Positions 8,824-17,799 of a DNA stretch of 64,000 bases are shown piece after piece (the first letter of the stretch is position 1; every line of letters begins with the position of its first letter). Source of the DNA: CAYFVU01 sp964346645 (lineage in GTDB: Bacteria > Spirochaetota > Spirochaetia > DSM-16054 > Sediminispirochaetaceae); NCBI GenBank assembly GCA_964346645.1, contig CAYFVU010000003.1, positions 11,798-75,797 of the forward strand, in the 5' to 3' direction. The position numbers and the translations under genes are program-made. The notes under the pieces were generated by a model. That model was not told the DNA's origin, did no database searches, and saw nothing but the letters and a program-made list of their open reading frames with translations.

Positions 8824-9684
8824 TTATTTGTTCCTCATCAGTCGTAGATAGAAGGCCGTAAATATCGAGGATGAGAGAATCATAAGCACGGCAAACACGG
8901 CACCCCTGGCCAGACTCATCCTCAGGAAGGTAGCTTTATAGGTCTGCAGCGAGAGCACGGTCGTAGAGATGCCCGGACCGCCCTGAGTGAGCGACCAGAT
9001 CGCATCGTAGGTATTGACCGTTGCAATCGTAATGAGGACGAGGTTAATGAGCAACATTGGCTTGAGCAGCGGCAACGTGATCGTCCAAAAGCGCTGCATC
9101 GGCGTCGCTCCATCTATGGAGGCGGCCTCATAGAGCTGGGGATCGATGGCCCGCAACGCTCCGTACTGTAGTATGCCGCTGAAGCCCGTTCCACGCCATA
9201 TGTTCGCCACGACGATCGCCATTAGGGCCCACCCGGGATTCACGAGGAAGGAGATTCGCTCACCTCCGAAGAGCTCTATCGTGTTGTTGATGACTCCCCA
9301 TGCAGCACTGCTGAAGAGCAGATTCCAAGTAATACCCGCAATGACACCGGGAACGACCCAAGCCGCAATCATGGCAACCTTGAGGATCTCCATCCCCGGC
9401 AGATGGGTTTCCAGCAGCAGCCCGACTAAAAGTCCGAGCAGGAGCTGGAATGTGACTACGCACACGACGAAAACTAGCGTATTACGGAGAATGACGGCTG
9501 TGTCCGGATCGCTGAGCACCTGAAAATACGTCTTGAAGGTGTACTCTATGTCCGCTATGCCGATCCGCGCGTCGGTAAAGCTCAACCTGATGGCATCGAT
9601 TACAGGAATAAGGTAGAAGAGCGCCATAATGACCGCCACCGGCAGAAGCCAGAAAAAAATCCATTTTTGAGAGCTGGTCAGCAT
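8824..9684 (-). CDS. Carbohydrate ABC transporter permease (MalF type), second importer
   Basis: This 286-residue inner-membrane permease has a first helix at about residues 10-30 (LLPVAVIMALFYLIPVIDAI) and the EAA loop YEAASIDGATPMQRFWTIT followed by LPLLKP. It pairs with the MalG-type subunit encoded immediately downstream and receives substrate from the binding protein at 9761-11080. As in the other two importers, no ATP-binding subunit is encoded nearby. A shared MsmX/UgpC-like ATPase elsewhere in the genome is therefore expected. Confidence 0.92.
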   Translation of the reverse strand: MLTSSQKWIFFWLLPVAVIMALFYLIPVIDAIRLSFTDARIGIADIEYTFKTYFQVLSDPDTAVILRNTLVFVVCVVTFQLLLGLLVGLLLETHLPGMEILKVAMIAAWVVPGVIAGITWNLLFSSAAWGVINNTIELFGGERISFLVNPGWALMAIVVANIWRGTGFSGILQYGALRAIDPQLYEAASIDGATPMQRFWTITLPLLKPMLLINLVLITIATVNTYDAIWSLTQGGPGISTTVLSLQTYKATFLRMSLARGAVFAVLMILSSSIFTAFYLRLMRNK

Positions 9685-9709
9685 GAAAAAGGCTCCTTTG
9701 ATAAGATGA

Positions 9710-9738
9710 GGCGCGCAGAGGCTCTCCCCCTACGCGCC
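9710..9738 (-). promoter_or_regulatory. Intercistronic hairpin between second binding-protein and permease genes
   Basis: GGCGCG (9710-9715) pairs with CGCGCC (9733-9738), with possible inner AGG/CCT pairs. It lies in the 76-bp gap after the binding-protein gene and matches the placement of hairpins in the other two importer operons. It has no T-tract. Confidence 0.5.
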
Positions 9739-9760
9739 GATAATCCGAGTCGAAGAGATA

Positions 9761-11080
9761 CTACATCTCTTCGTACTTGTCCATAACCTTCTTGTACATC
9801 TGATCCACGATTTTCTCGATGTCGGCGTTGCCGGCAATGATCTTGCCGACGCTCTCTTCGAGAAGGCTTTCGACCTCTGGATAGAGGGAAGTGGCGGGAC
9901 GAGCCCGTCCGACTTCGAGCTCCTTATAGATCTGATCGTAGAAGGGCGAATCGAATGCGGGTTCCTCGAATACGTCCTTACGCACGGGGATATAGCCGTG
10001 AAGAGGCAGACGTTCGGCCATCGCCTCCTTGCTGACATAGACCTCCTTCACGAAATCTATGGAGGCTTCGAGCTTCTCCTCGTCCTGACTCATAAAGCCG
10101 AAGGTCCAGCCACCGTAGATATTGGATGCCTGATTGGTCTTCGGGGTTGGCAAAGATGCGTACCCCCAGCCCTCTGGCAGTGCGTTGTTCACCCAGGAAC
10201 CGGCGATCATCGTGGCAACGTTGCCTGCCTTCGCTTCGGTCTGGAGCTCGGTGTGCTCGTATCCGACGATCTCCTTAGGCATGGCCTTGGTATCGATCAG
10301 CTCGCGGTAGAACTCGAGGGTCTTGACCAGTGCCTCCTTGTTCTTCCCCTCACCGAAAACCGGTCGGTAATCGTCGTCGGGATCGAAGAGGATGCCGTCC
10401 TGTGCCCAGAACATCGGCAGGAGGCAGAAAGCGGCCGCTGGCCCCTTGCCCTGCGTCATGAAGGGCCAAGCATCCTTTCCTTCCGACTTCATCTCCTCGT
10501 TCAGCTCCCTGATGTCGTCCCAGGTCTCCGGAGCCTCCGAAGTTATCTCCTGGTTGTAGTAGTAGAGCAGCGTTCCGGTCTCGGCCCAGAAGGCGTACTG
10601 CTTGCCCTCCCGCTGGGTGACCATCTTGGTGAAGTCGAAGAACTGATCCTTCGTCTCTTGGCTCACGTACTCATCGATCGGGGTGAGTACACCGGCCTCG
10701 TGAAAGTTGCCGAGCCACTGACTGTCGATGTTGGCGAAATCGTACGGATCGCCCGCCAGTGCTGCATTGAGCAGCTTGGTCATCGCCTGAGCGGTCTGTC
10801 CGCCTGGGATGAGCTCGATCTCCACGTACACGTTTGGATGCTTCTCCGCCCATGCCTTGAGCCTCCTCTCGTAAAAGTCGACCCGTTCTTCGACAGTCGA
10901 GTTCATGGTATTCCACGAACCGATCAGAGCCTTCAGCTTGATGGGAGCGCCGGGATGCCCGGCCTCGGTTGCGCTTGCCACCGGTTCGGCCTCGGCACCC
11001 TTTTCCTGAGAGCCTCCGGCCCAGACGGTTCCCACGCAACACACGAGCAGAACTGTGAGTACTAATGTGATTTTTCTCAC
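9761..11080 (-). CDS. Sugar ABC transporter substrate-binding protein, second importer
   Basis: This solute-binding protein has 439 residues when read from the GTG at 11080, which sits 7 bp after AAGGAGG; an upstream ATG has no such site. The signal peptide ends VGTVWA and is followed by GGSQEKG, a form common in spirochaete binding proteins. The mature part has SBP_bac_1 features: PNVYVEIELIPGGQTAQAMTK near the N-terminus, LYYYNQEI, and a hinge segment KAGNVATMIAGSWV. It opens an operon with two permeases. The identical 20-bp GntR element upstream suggests control by the regulator at 6852. Confidence 0.9.
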   Translation of the reverse strand: MRKITLVLTVLLVCCVGTVWAGGSQEKGAEAEPVASATEAGHPGAPIKLKALIGSWNTMNSTVEERVDFYERRLKAWAEKHPNVYVEIELIPGGQTAQAMTKLLNAALAGDPYDFANIDSQWLGNFHEAGVLTPIDEYVSQETKDQFFDFTKMVTQREGKQYAFWAETGTLLYYYNQEITSEAPETWDDIRELNEEMKSEGKDAWPFMTQGKGPAAAFCLLPMFWAQDGILFDPDDDYRPVFGEGKNKEALVKTLEFYRELIDTKAMPKEIVGYEHTELQTEAKAGNVATMIAGSWVNNALPEGWGYASLPTPKTNQASNIYGGWTFGFMSQDEEKLEASIDFVKEVYVSKEAMAERLPLHGYIPVRKDVFEEPAFDSPFYDQIYKELEVGRARPATSLYPEVESLLEESVGKIIAGNADIEKIVDQMYKKVMDKYEEM

Positions 11081-11117
11081 GTTGATTCCTCCTTGTCTTA
11101 TGCAATTAGATATATTG

Positions 11118-11146
11118 ATAATAACATAAAACATTATTTCTGCAAA
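11118..11146 (-). promoter_or_regulatory. Promoter of the second transporter operon
   Basis: On the minus strand, TTTGCA (11146-11141) and TATTAT (11123-11118) are 17 bp apart. They lie about 40 bp upstream of the GTG start of the binding-protein gene, in a very AT-rich stretch. Confidence 0.5.
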
Positions 11147-11197
11147 CCAATAAATAAAATTTTATTAATTTTATATAATATAATATTTTATTAAAAT

Positions 11198-11217
11198 TTT
11201 TATTTGATATATCATTT
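11198..11217. promoter_or_regulatory. Putative GntR-family operator, copy 2
   Basis: This is an exact 20-base match to 6791-6810, centred on TGATATATCA. It lies about 51 bp upstream of the -35 of the second transporter promoter, close to the spacing seen at the URO-D promoter. An upstream position is more usual for activation than for simple repression. Confidence 0.55.
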
Positions 11218-11300
11218 AGTAATTGGCCGAGTTCGCTACTATACCGATACCGCAACAAAATTTGCATTCAAGTCTTACTCCTTTTATAATCTTATTTGTT

Positions 11301-11312
11301 GAATGCGTATTC
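11301..11312. promoter_or_regulatory. LacI-type operator-like dyad ahead of the cupin gene
   Basis: GAATGCGTATTC differs at one position from the perfect palindrome GAATACGTATTC found at 2141. It lies 55 bp before the cupin gene at 11367, in the divergent region with the second transporter, and could bring the cupin/hydrolase pair under LacI control. Confidence 0.4.
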
Positions 11313-11366
11313 TCGCACAGATGATCAGGTAAATTTACATGTGCGGGTGATACGAAAGGAGGTACT

Positions 11367-12371
11367 ATGATAGATTGGAGCCCTCACCTGGTGCGCTACA
11401 GCGAGCTCCGTCCAGGCAGTGCGGCGTTCGTCGATGCGCGCATCCCGGGAAGTCATATGAAGGAGAACTACTGCATCGTCGGAAAGGGGGTCACGGAGAA
11501 CCCGCGACAGCCCATCCACATACACGAGACCGACGGCTTTCACGTCGGCGCGGCGGGCCAACCCCCGAACATCCTCAACTCCCTTCACAGTCACTTCTCC
11601 GCAGAGGTCTTCATGATCTTCAAAGGCAGGTTCAGAATTTTCTGGGGAGCGAAGGGCGACAACGAGGCAGTTCTCGGCCCTGGAGACATGATTTCGGTGC
11701 CTACCCACTGCTTTCGCGGTTTCGAGGTGATGGGGGACGACTACGGCTTCATGTTCACCCTTCTGGGACGGGACGATGTCGGAGGCGGCATCGTGTGGCA
11801 TCCCGACGTGCTCCTCGAGGGGAGAAAACACGGCCTCTACCTGCTGAAGGACAAGAGCCTTGCCGACACCACGAAGGGTGACCCCGTTCCTTCGGAGGAG
11901 GAGCTCTACCCTACGATGAGCCCAGAGGAGGTTGCAGAGTACGACGAGTACAGCGTCGATGAGATGATGGAGCACGTCAATTTCAGGAGCGAGATCACCC
12001 CCACCGACAGCCCATTCACCACCAAGGGCTCGTTCAGGCAGTACAACCTCATAGGCGACGGCGCCTCCTCCACCGATTTCTCGGTAAAGAGCAGAGACGA
12101 CGCCTGCATATTTGGCTATGAGATGGATACGAACGGAAGACTGCCCATGCATCGGAGGCCGGAGAACCAGGTGCTGGTCAACATGGGCGGCGACGTACTG
12201 GTAGAGTTCGGCGGGGAGGGTAACGGCTCAACTCCGCTGGTCCTCACCCCCGGAGACAGCTTCGACCACCCTAAGGGACTCCCCTTCTCCCTGAAGAGTG
12301 TGCGGGGCCCAAGCTTGACCTACTGCTTCGTTGCGGGTAACGAACCCTCCCACCCGGAGATCCTGGAGTGA
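11367..12371 (+). CDS. Bicupin domain protein
   Basis: This 334-residue protein has two cupin barrels. The first spans about residues 60-140 (HSHFSAEVFMIFKGRFRIFWG, then PGDMISVPTHCFRGFE); its His residues are likely metal ligands. The second spans about residues 240-325 (MHRRPENQVLVNMGGDVLVEFGG, then TPGDSFDHPKGLP). The layout resembles gentisate-dioxygenase-like or sugar-related bicupins, but the reaction cannot be deduced. The ATG at 11367 follows AAAGGAGG. Its stop overlaps the GTG start of the hydrolase gene (GTGA), so the two are translationally coupled. Confidence 0.75.
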   Translation: MIDWSPHLVRYSELRPGSAAFVDARIPGSHMKENYCIVGKGVTENPRQPIHIHETDGFHVGAAGQPPNILNSLHSHFSAEVFMIFKGRFRIFWGAKGDNEAVLGPGDMISVPTHCFRGFEVMGDDYGFMFTLLGRDDVGGGIVWHPDVLLEGRKHGLYLLKDKSLADTTKGDPVPSEEELYPTMSPEEVAEYDEYSVDEMMEHVNFRSEITPTDSPFTTKGSFRQYNLIGDGASSTDFSVKSRDDACIFGYEMDTNGRLPMHRRPENQVLVNMGGDVLVEFGGEGNGSTPLVLTPGDSFDHPKGLPFSLKSVRGPSLTYCFVAGNEPSHPEILE

Positions 12372-13165
12372 GCCCCGAGTCGTCTGATACGGCTCGGCCC
12401 GCTCTACGCTGCACGGCGAAAGATGGAATCCTCCTCCTGCCGGGCCTCCTCTGCGACGACCGTCTATTCGCCCCCCAGGTCCCGCATCTGAAACGTCTCA
12501 TCTCTGCGGACAGCATCCACACAGTGCATCTCCTGCCGGCAGAACGGAGCATCACAGCCATAGCCCGAAGGGTGGTTGAGGAGGTGGACGAACGGCTCGG
12601 GCCGGATCGTCCGCTGGTTTTGGTTGGTCTTTCCATGGGTGGGATCACAGCCATGGAAATCCTCAGGCAATTCCCCGACCGTGTGTCCGGGCTCAGCCTC
12701 TTGGACACCAACGCCATGGCGGAGGGCGAGTCCGCCTCCGAGGAGCGGTATGCGATGGTCGCCGATGCGGTCGAACACGGCATCGGCTGGTCGATGCGCG
12801 AACGCCTTCTCCCCGCCCTCCTCCACCCTGCGTTTCAAGGGGGCACGGAGCTGCCGCAACTCATGGTCTCGATGGCGGAGGAGGCCGGTCTCTTCCATTA
12901 CCGGCCCCATGCAGATGCCCTCGCAAATCGACCGGACTATTCGGAGACACTGTCCCGGTACGACGGGCCGGCGCAGATCATCGCAGGCGACAGAGACGTG
13001 CTTTGCCCGCCGGAACGTCAGCACCACCTGCTCAACTGCCTTCCGGGGGCCATTCTCCACTTCATAGGCACCTGCGGCCACATCTCGACGCTCGAACAGC
13101 CAGAGACGGTCAACCGGCTCCTCACCTCGTGGCTCACGGATATCGTCGGGGCGGCCAACGGCTGA
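12368..13165 (+). CDS. Alpha/beta-fold hydrolase
   Basis: This 265-residue hydrolase has the nucleophile elbow GLSMGG (Ser), an acid residue in AGDRDVLCPPE, and the catalytic His in GTCGHISTLEQPE, in the usual order. There is no signal peptide, so it should be cytoplasmic. Translation starts at a GTG that overlaps the cupin stop codon. Coupling with the cupin suggests a shared substrate, perhaps an ester or lactone, but nothing specific can be read. It stops 4 bp before the convergent DMT transporter gene, with no terminator seen. Confidence 0.85.
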   Translation: MSPESSDTARPALRCTAKDGILLLPGLLCDDRLFAPQVPHLKRLISADSIHTVHLLPAERSITAIARRVVEEVDERLGPDRPLVLVGLSMGGITAMEILRQFPDRVSGLSLLDTNAMAEGESASEERYAMVADAVEHGIGWSMRERLLPALLHPAFQGGTELPQLMVSMAEEAGLFHYRPHADALANRPDYSETLSRYDGPAQIIAGDRDVLCPPERQHHLLNCLPGAILHFIGTCGHISTLEQPETVNRLLTSWLTDIVGAANG

Positions 13166-13169
13166 CTGC

Positions 13170-14075
13170 TCAGCGCCCCGCCCTCTCTGTCCACTGTACC
13201 ACGAAAATCGAGACGGCAACCACAGTGAGCCCGGTCCACACCACGTAACCCCCCTGCTCGCCGAGAAGGTGTATGGACAGAAGCACGCCAAAGACGGGAA
13301 CGAGGAACTTGAGCCGTATAGTCTTGATGACTCCTATGACGGATATGGCCCGGTTGTGGATCAGGTAGACCAGCGCCGTCGCCACCACCCCGTTGTAGAC
13401 CACCAGAACCCACTCCAGACGACCGAGGACCAGAAGCACACGGAAGTCGGCCTTTAGGACGAGCGCCGCAATCAGCAACAGCAGCGCCCCCCAGAGGAAG
13501 GTGATGTAGGTCGACACAGTGCTCCCGTAGCGCCCCACGAATAACTTGAGCAGCGTGTAGTAGAGACTGATGCAGACGGAGGCCAGCAGGCAAAGGATAT
13601 TTCCCAGAAGCTCGGCGTCCCAGTCCTGAGAACCTGACAGACGCCCCTCGGTGACCACGAAAGACATCCCCGCCATGCCCACCAGGATTCCGACGAACTG
13701 CCTGGCGGTGAACCGCTCACCTATCATCAGCCGTGCTAACAGCGGCGCGAAGATCGGCTGGGTGTTTGCCAGGATGGAGCTGAGGCTGGAGGTGGAGAGC
13801 TTGATTCCATAGAAGAGGAGTACCGCGAAAACGGTGACCCCCAGCGTGCCCAAGAGCATCAGGTGTCCCACATCACGGTGCGAAGGTGCCCCGCGGCGGG
13901 AGATCTCACGGAGGAAGAGGGGCGTCATGGGCAGGAGCGCAAAAAGATACCGCAGAAATGCTCCGAGCAGCGGATGGACCCCAGTGACGATGTACTTTGA
14001 AGCGGGGTAGAATGAGCCCCAGATGAGGAAGACCAGCAAGATGCCCAGCAGCCACTTCGTTTCACGTTTCACCAT
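13170..14075 (-). CDS. EamA/DMT-family membrane transporter
   Basis: This 301-residue integral membrane protein has about ten hydrophobic segments arranged as two EamA repeats. The first begins LLGILLVFLIWGSFYPASKYI with the typical WGS motif, and the second begins near LGNILCLLASVCISLYY. Such proteins move small metabolites or amino acids by exchange or proton coupling. It is encoded alone between two sugar clusters, and its substrate is unknown. The upstream gap (14076-14224) shows no gene. Confidence 0.88.
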   Translation of the reverse strand: MVKRETKWLLGILLVFLIWGSFYPASKYIVTGVHPLLGAFLRYLFALLPMTPLFLREISRRGAPSHRDVGHLMLLGTLGVTVFAVLLFYGIKLSTSSLSSILANTQPIFAPLLARLMIGERFTARQFVGILVGMAGMSFVVTEGRLSGSQDWDAELLGNILCLLASVCISLYYTLLKLFVGRYGSTVSTYITFLWGALLLLIAALVLKADFRVLLVLGRLEWVLVVYNGVVATALVYLIHNRAISVIGVIKTIRLKFLVPVFGVLLSIHLLGEQGGYVVWTGLTVVAVSIFVVQWTERAGR

Positions 14076-14224
14076 ACACCTCGCATACAGTGCGGCCCGC
14101 TAACTCCGCAGAGCGACGCACTTGACAAACGAAACGCCGTTCCTGCGGATAGGTCCGCGTGAACGACGTCGTAGCCATGCGTATCACACATGGCCAGATT
14201 CCTACAGCAGCTCGCGTCAGGATC

Positions 14225-15091
14225 TCAACTCTTGACCGCTCCCATCGTGATGCCCTCGATGAAGTAGCGCCGTATCGCCAGCGAGAGTACGAATATGGGC
14301 ACGATGATGATCATTCCCGCGGCGGCCATCTGCTCCCACATAATGCCTACCTCCGAGTCCAGCGTCATGAGCCCAACCGTCAGCGTCACCGCCTCGCGCC
14401 TGGTCATGATGAGGGCGAATATGAACTCGTTCCATGACTGGATGAAGCAGAATGCGAAGGAGGTGATGACCCCCGGCATGATCAGCGGCAGAGAGATGCG
14501 GCGCATCAGCTGGTAGAAGCTTGCACCATCTATTATGGCCGCCTCCTCTATTTCATATGGGATGCCGTCGATAAAGCCCTTCAGCATCCAGATGGCAAAG
14601 GGCAGCGTAAATGATAGGTTGAGGATGATCAGCCCCAGCCTCGTGTCCAGCAGCGCCAGCTCCCGGAAAACCGTGAAGAATGGAAGCGCCACCACCACCG
14701 GCGGTACGAACTGGCTAGAGAGCACCCAGACGATCAGGAACGTGTGCGCCTTGAAGTTGTAACGGGAGAAAGCGTATGCGGCCATAACCCCGATGATCAC
14801 GTCTACCGTGGCCGTAATAATGGAGACCACGAAGCTGTTGAGCACCATTGGGCCGAAATTTCTCGGCGGAGTGAAGATCTTTACGAAGTTCTGCAGGGTC
14901 GGCTCGAAGAAAAGCTTCGTGGTGTAGGCGTCCACGGGAAATTTGAAGGCCGTAAGGGCCAGCCAGAGTATCGGCAGGAAGATGAAGAAGGCGACGAGGG
15001 CCCAGCCGAGGATATTGAGGAAGTTCCACCAGCCCTTCTCCATCGCGTGTTTTTTAAGCCGGCTGTCGTGTATCTTTGCTATGCTGCTCAC
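14225..15091 (-). CDS. Carbohydrate ABC transporter permease (MalG type), third importer
   Basis: This 288-residue permease has the EAA loop EIEEAAIIDGASFYQLMRR followed by ISLPLIMPG and ends ITMGAVKS, as MalG-type subunits do. It has six predicted membrane helices. It follows the MalF-type gene after 45 bp and is the last gene of the operon. The binding-protein gene of this system is broken, so the permeases may be idle or may serve another binding protein. Confidence 0.92.
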   Translation of the reverse strand: MSSIAKIHDSRLKKHAMEKGWWNFLNILGWALVAFFIFLPILWLALTAFKFPVDAYTTKLFFEPTLQNFVKIFTPPRNFGPMVLNSFVVSIITATVDVIIGVMAAYAFSRYNFKAHTFLIVWVLSSQFVPPVVVALPFFTVFRELALLDTRLGLIILNLSFTLPFAIWMLKGFIDGIPYEIEEAAIIDGASFYQLMRRISLPLIMPGVITSFAFCFIQSWNEFIFALIMTRREAVTLTVGLMTLDSEVGIMWEQMAAAGMIIIVPIFVLSLAIRRYFIEGITMGAVKS

Positions 15092-15136
15092 CGTCTCGTC
15101 TCCTTTCTCGGACTAATTGCGTAATTCAGTTTCATT

Positions 15137-16009
15137 TTATGCCCCCCCACGTACGACTTTCTTCACGTAGACGAACGCGAAGATGAAGAGCCCGAAGACC
15201 AGCAGGTAGGCCAGGGCTGATGCGTATCCCATGTCGAAGAAGCGAAAACCAGTTTTATAGATGAAGAAGTTCACCGTCTCGGTAGCCCGTCCCGGGCCGC
15301 CGCCGGTCATCGTCACCACCGCGTCGAACTGCCGGACCGAGAATATCAGCTTCAGCAGCGTCACCATTACGATGATGGGTCTGAGCATCGGCAGGGTCAC
15401 GTAGAAAAAGGTCTGAATCCTGTTGGCACCGTCCACCTGCGCCACATCGTAAACCTGTCTGGGCAGTGAGTCCAGCGCGCCTATGAAGACCAGTCCAATG
15501 TAGGGAGACCAGCCCCAGACCTCGGTGACCGCAAGCCAGAAGACCGCCCAGAAGGGATCTCCCAGCCACACAACCTCGCTGAACCAGGGAAGCATGGTGT
15601 CCAAGATCTTGTCTATGATGCCATAGTAGGGGTTGAGCATGAAACGCCAGGAAAAGCCCTTGAGGGCCGGTGCCATCGCATACGGCAGTATCAGACAGGC
15701 CTTGAGGATGGTACTCACGAGGCTCTTCTTCTGCAGGACGAGGGCGATCATCAACCCGATGACTACCGAGAGGATCACGGAAACGATGGTGTAATTGACC
15801 GTCACCACGACGCTGTTGATGAAGTTCGGATCGTCGAAGGCCCTGAGGTAGTTTCTGAGACCCACGAAGTTGCCGGGTGTGGGTCTCTTGTCCAGCTGCC
15901 ACACACGGAAGCTCGTGACGAACGCCTGCAGAATGGGATAGAGCGTAGTTGCGGCAAGCACCGTCACTCCAGGCGCGAGCAGTGACAGTAGTACGGTTCT
16001 CTGTTTCAT
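15137..16009 (-). CDS. Carbohydrate ABC transporter permease (MalF type), third importer
   Basis: This 290-residue inner-membrane permease is intact in length and hydrophobic profile (six segments). Its EAA loop reads YDVAQVDGANRIQTFFYVT followed by LPMLRP. The usual Glu-Ala-Ala is changed to Asp-Val-Ala, though the following Asp-Gly is kept. The ATG at 16009 follows AGGAATCC. It sits between the damaged binding-protein gene and the MalG-type gene. Confidence 0.9.
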   Translation of the reverse strand: MKQRTVLLSLLAPGVTVLAATTLYPILQAFVTSFRVWQLDKRPTPGNFVGLRNYLRAFDDPNFINSVVVTVNYTIVSVILSVVIGLMIALVLQKKSLVSTILKACLILPYAMAPALKGFSWRFMLNPYYGIIDKILDTMLPWFSEVVWLGDPFWAVFWLAVTEVWGWSPYIGLVFIGALDSLPRQVYDVAQVDGANRIQTFFYVTLPMLRPIIVMVTLLKLIFSVRQFDAVVTMTGGGPGRATETVNFFIYKTGFRFFDMGYASALAYLLVFGLFIFAFVYVKKVVRGGA

Positions 16010-16052
16010 ACGGATTCCTCTTGCATCGAATTATGCTTAGCGGGGAAGGACA

Positions 16053-16079
16053 GGGCGGCGGAGATGAGCCCCGCCGCCC
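16053..16079 (-). promoter_or_regulatory. Intercistronic hairpin between third binding-protein gene and permeases
   Basis: GGGCGGCGG (16053-16061) pairs perfectly with CCGCCGCCC (16071-16079) around a 9-base loop. It is the most stable of the three such hairpins in the window. It lacks a T-tract, so it is likely a processing or stability element rather than a full terminator. Confidence 0.6.
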
Positions 16080-16096
16080 GTTGCTGCCGTTCCGGT

Positions 16097-17471
16097 CTAG
16101 TAACCGGCTCTCTCCATTATCTCGCTGACCTCATCCGCGGCCTGGTCGAGGACCTTCTCCACGTCTTCTCCGGTCGCTGCCTTGTTGACCGCGATGGCGA
16201 GGACGTCGGAAACCTCGGGCCACTCGGCGATCTGCGGCATGATCCTGGAAACCTCGAGGCTTTCAGCCGCGGTCTTGTGCATGCCGTTCCACGCCTCGTT
16301 GACCTCAGGATCGTTGAGAATGGCCTTCTGCACTGCCACGTTGGTGGTGGCGTTCGGATCATCCTTGGTAGTCACGATCTTCTTCTCGAGATCGGGATTG
16401 GTTGCCCACTTTAAGAATTCCCACGCCGCATCCTTGTTGGCCGAATCCTTCATGATGGCCAGGGGCATGCAGATGGCGTAGGTGGCGCCGCCCTTGCCTT
16501 CCCACTCAGGGACGGGAGCAAAGAGCGCATTCTCCACCACCTCAGGCTGAGCATTCTCCTCGTTGACAAGGTTGGTGTACTGCCACCACCAGCTCAGGGA
16601 CATGGCGGACTCGCCCTGCGCCATTGACTGGACAGCCTCGTACTCGTTGTAGGTCACGCCTCCCGGAGGAGCCACTTCCATTTCGGTGAGAAGACGCACG
16701 AACCGCTCGGTCGCCTCTACGCCCGCGGCGTTGTTGAAGACGGGCTCCCAGTTGTCGTTGAAGATCTGGCCGCCGTTGCTCCACAGGTAGGTGATCCACA
16801 CGAAGAGGTTCTGCCCTGCGTGGCTTGCGTAGGGGTAACTGATACCGAACTGCTCGGTCTCCTCGGTGATGGTCTTGGCAACGGATTCCAACTCAGCCCA
16901 GGTGGAGGGGACCTCAAGGTCCAGCTCGTTCATGAGGTCTTCGCGGTAGAAGAGCAGCTGGGGATGGCCCCTCCACGGAAAGGCGTAGACCTGTCCGTCC
17001 TAGGTACATGCCTGCTGGAAGGCTGGGGGATACTTGTCCATGTCGATTCCAGTGGCATCGATCCTGTCCTCTATGGGGATGAGGAACTGCTGGATGGACG
17101 GGCCCCAGGAGTCCAGGTAGGTGACGATGTCGTAGTTACCGGTCATGCCGACACCCTCGGAGGTGATCTTCTCGAGGAGAGAGCCGAATGGGGTCATGTC
17201 GAACTTCAGCTCTATACCGGTCATCTCGGTGAACTCATCGGAGTACTGCTCCAGCGCCGTGTTCTTGGCCGCGTTGTTGAGCATCAGATTGAGGGTGGTG
17301 CCCTCATAGGGCTTGCCGGACTTCAACCCGTAGGGAAGCTCCTCGGCCATCTCTTCGTCTGCCTGAGTCTTTTTGGGTCTCTGATGCATCCTGCTGTCCA
17401 CCTGCGAATACCAGCCCCGCGCTAAGCATCAGCACCAGCATCAACACAGCCAGTCTAATGAATTTTCTCAT
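16097..17471 (-). pseudogene. Sugar ABC transporter substrate-binding protein, third importer, disrupted
   Basis: The reading frame starts at the ATG at 17471 with signal peptide and AGGQQDASETQ, then leaves frame at an A5 run near 17379. Removing one A restores ...ETQKTQADEEMAEELPYG.... About 380 bp later the restored frame meets an in-frame TAG at about 16997-16999, between QQACT and DGQVYAFP, after which it continues to 16097 without further damage. The rest is a normal SBP_bac_1 protein of about 457 residues. Two lesions suggest a young pseudogene; an assembly or sequencing error is possible for the homopolymer but less likely for the TAG. Promoter and operator upstream look intact. Confidence 0.8.
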
Positions 17472-17499
17472 CTTTACTTCCTTGAAAAAGTAGAACATT

Positions 17500-17544
17500 G
17501 TATACGTATGCAGATTATTATAGCCTAGCCAGACGAGCTGTAAA
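17500..17544 (-). promoter_or_regulatory. Promoter and LacI-type operator of the third importer operon
   Basis: On the minus strand, TTTACA (17544-17539) and TATAAT (17522-17517) are 16 bp apart. The dyad GCATACGTATAC (17511-17500) begins 5 bp after the -10 element, at the expected start site. This matches the arrangement at the lacI-type gene itself. Confidence 0.7.
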
Positions 17545-17733
17545 GGGTTATTGTGAAAATTACACAAAAAGGTTATGACTTTTGTTAGAGAGTACATCGA
17601 TTAATATCTTTCCATCTGCTCTCCCCGGCCGAATCACCCGGTCAAACAACCGATTTTTCCTGTTTCATGCCGCGATCCGGCACAACGGGTTCTTCACGCA
17701 AGTCCGGCCAGATTCGATACCCAAATTATTTTC

Positions 17734-17774
17734 TTGACTCCTCGGACAGGAGCCCCTATTATGTTTACGTATAC
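17734..17774 (+). promoter_or_regulatory. Promoter and operator of the LacI-family gene (autoregulation)
   Basis: TTGACT (17734-17739) and TATTAT (17757-17762) are 17 bp apart, followed at once by the dyad GTTTACGTATAC (17763-17774). The operator would cover the transcription start. The rest of the 17472-17799 gap holds the divergent promoter of the third importer and no gene. Confidence 0.7.
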
Positions 17775-17799
17775 AAATTTTGATTCAGACTGGTGAAAC

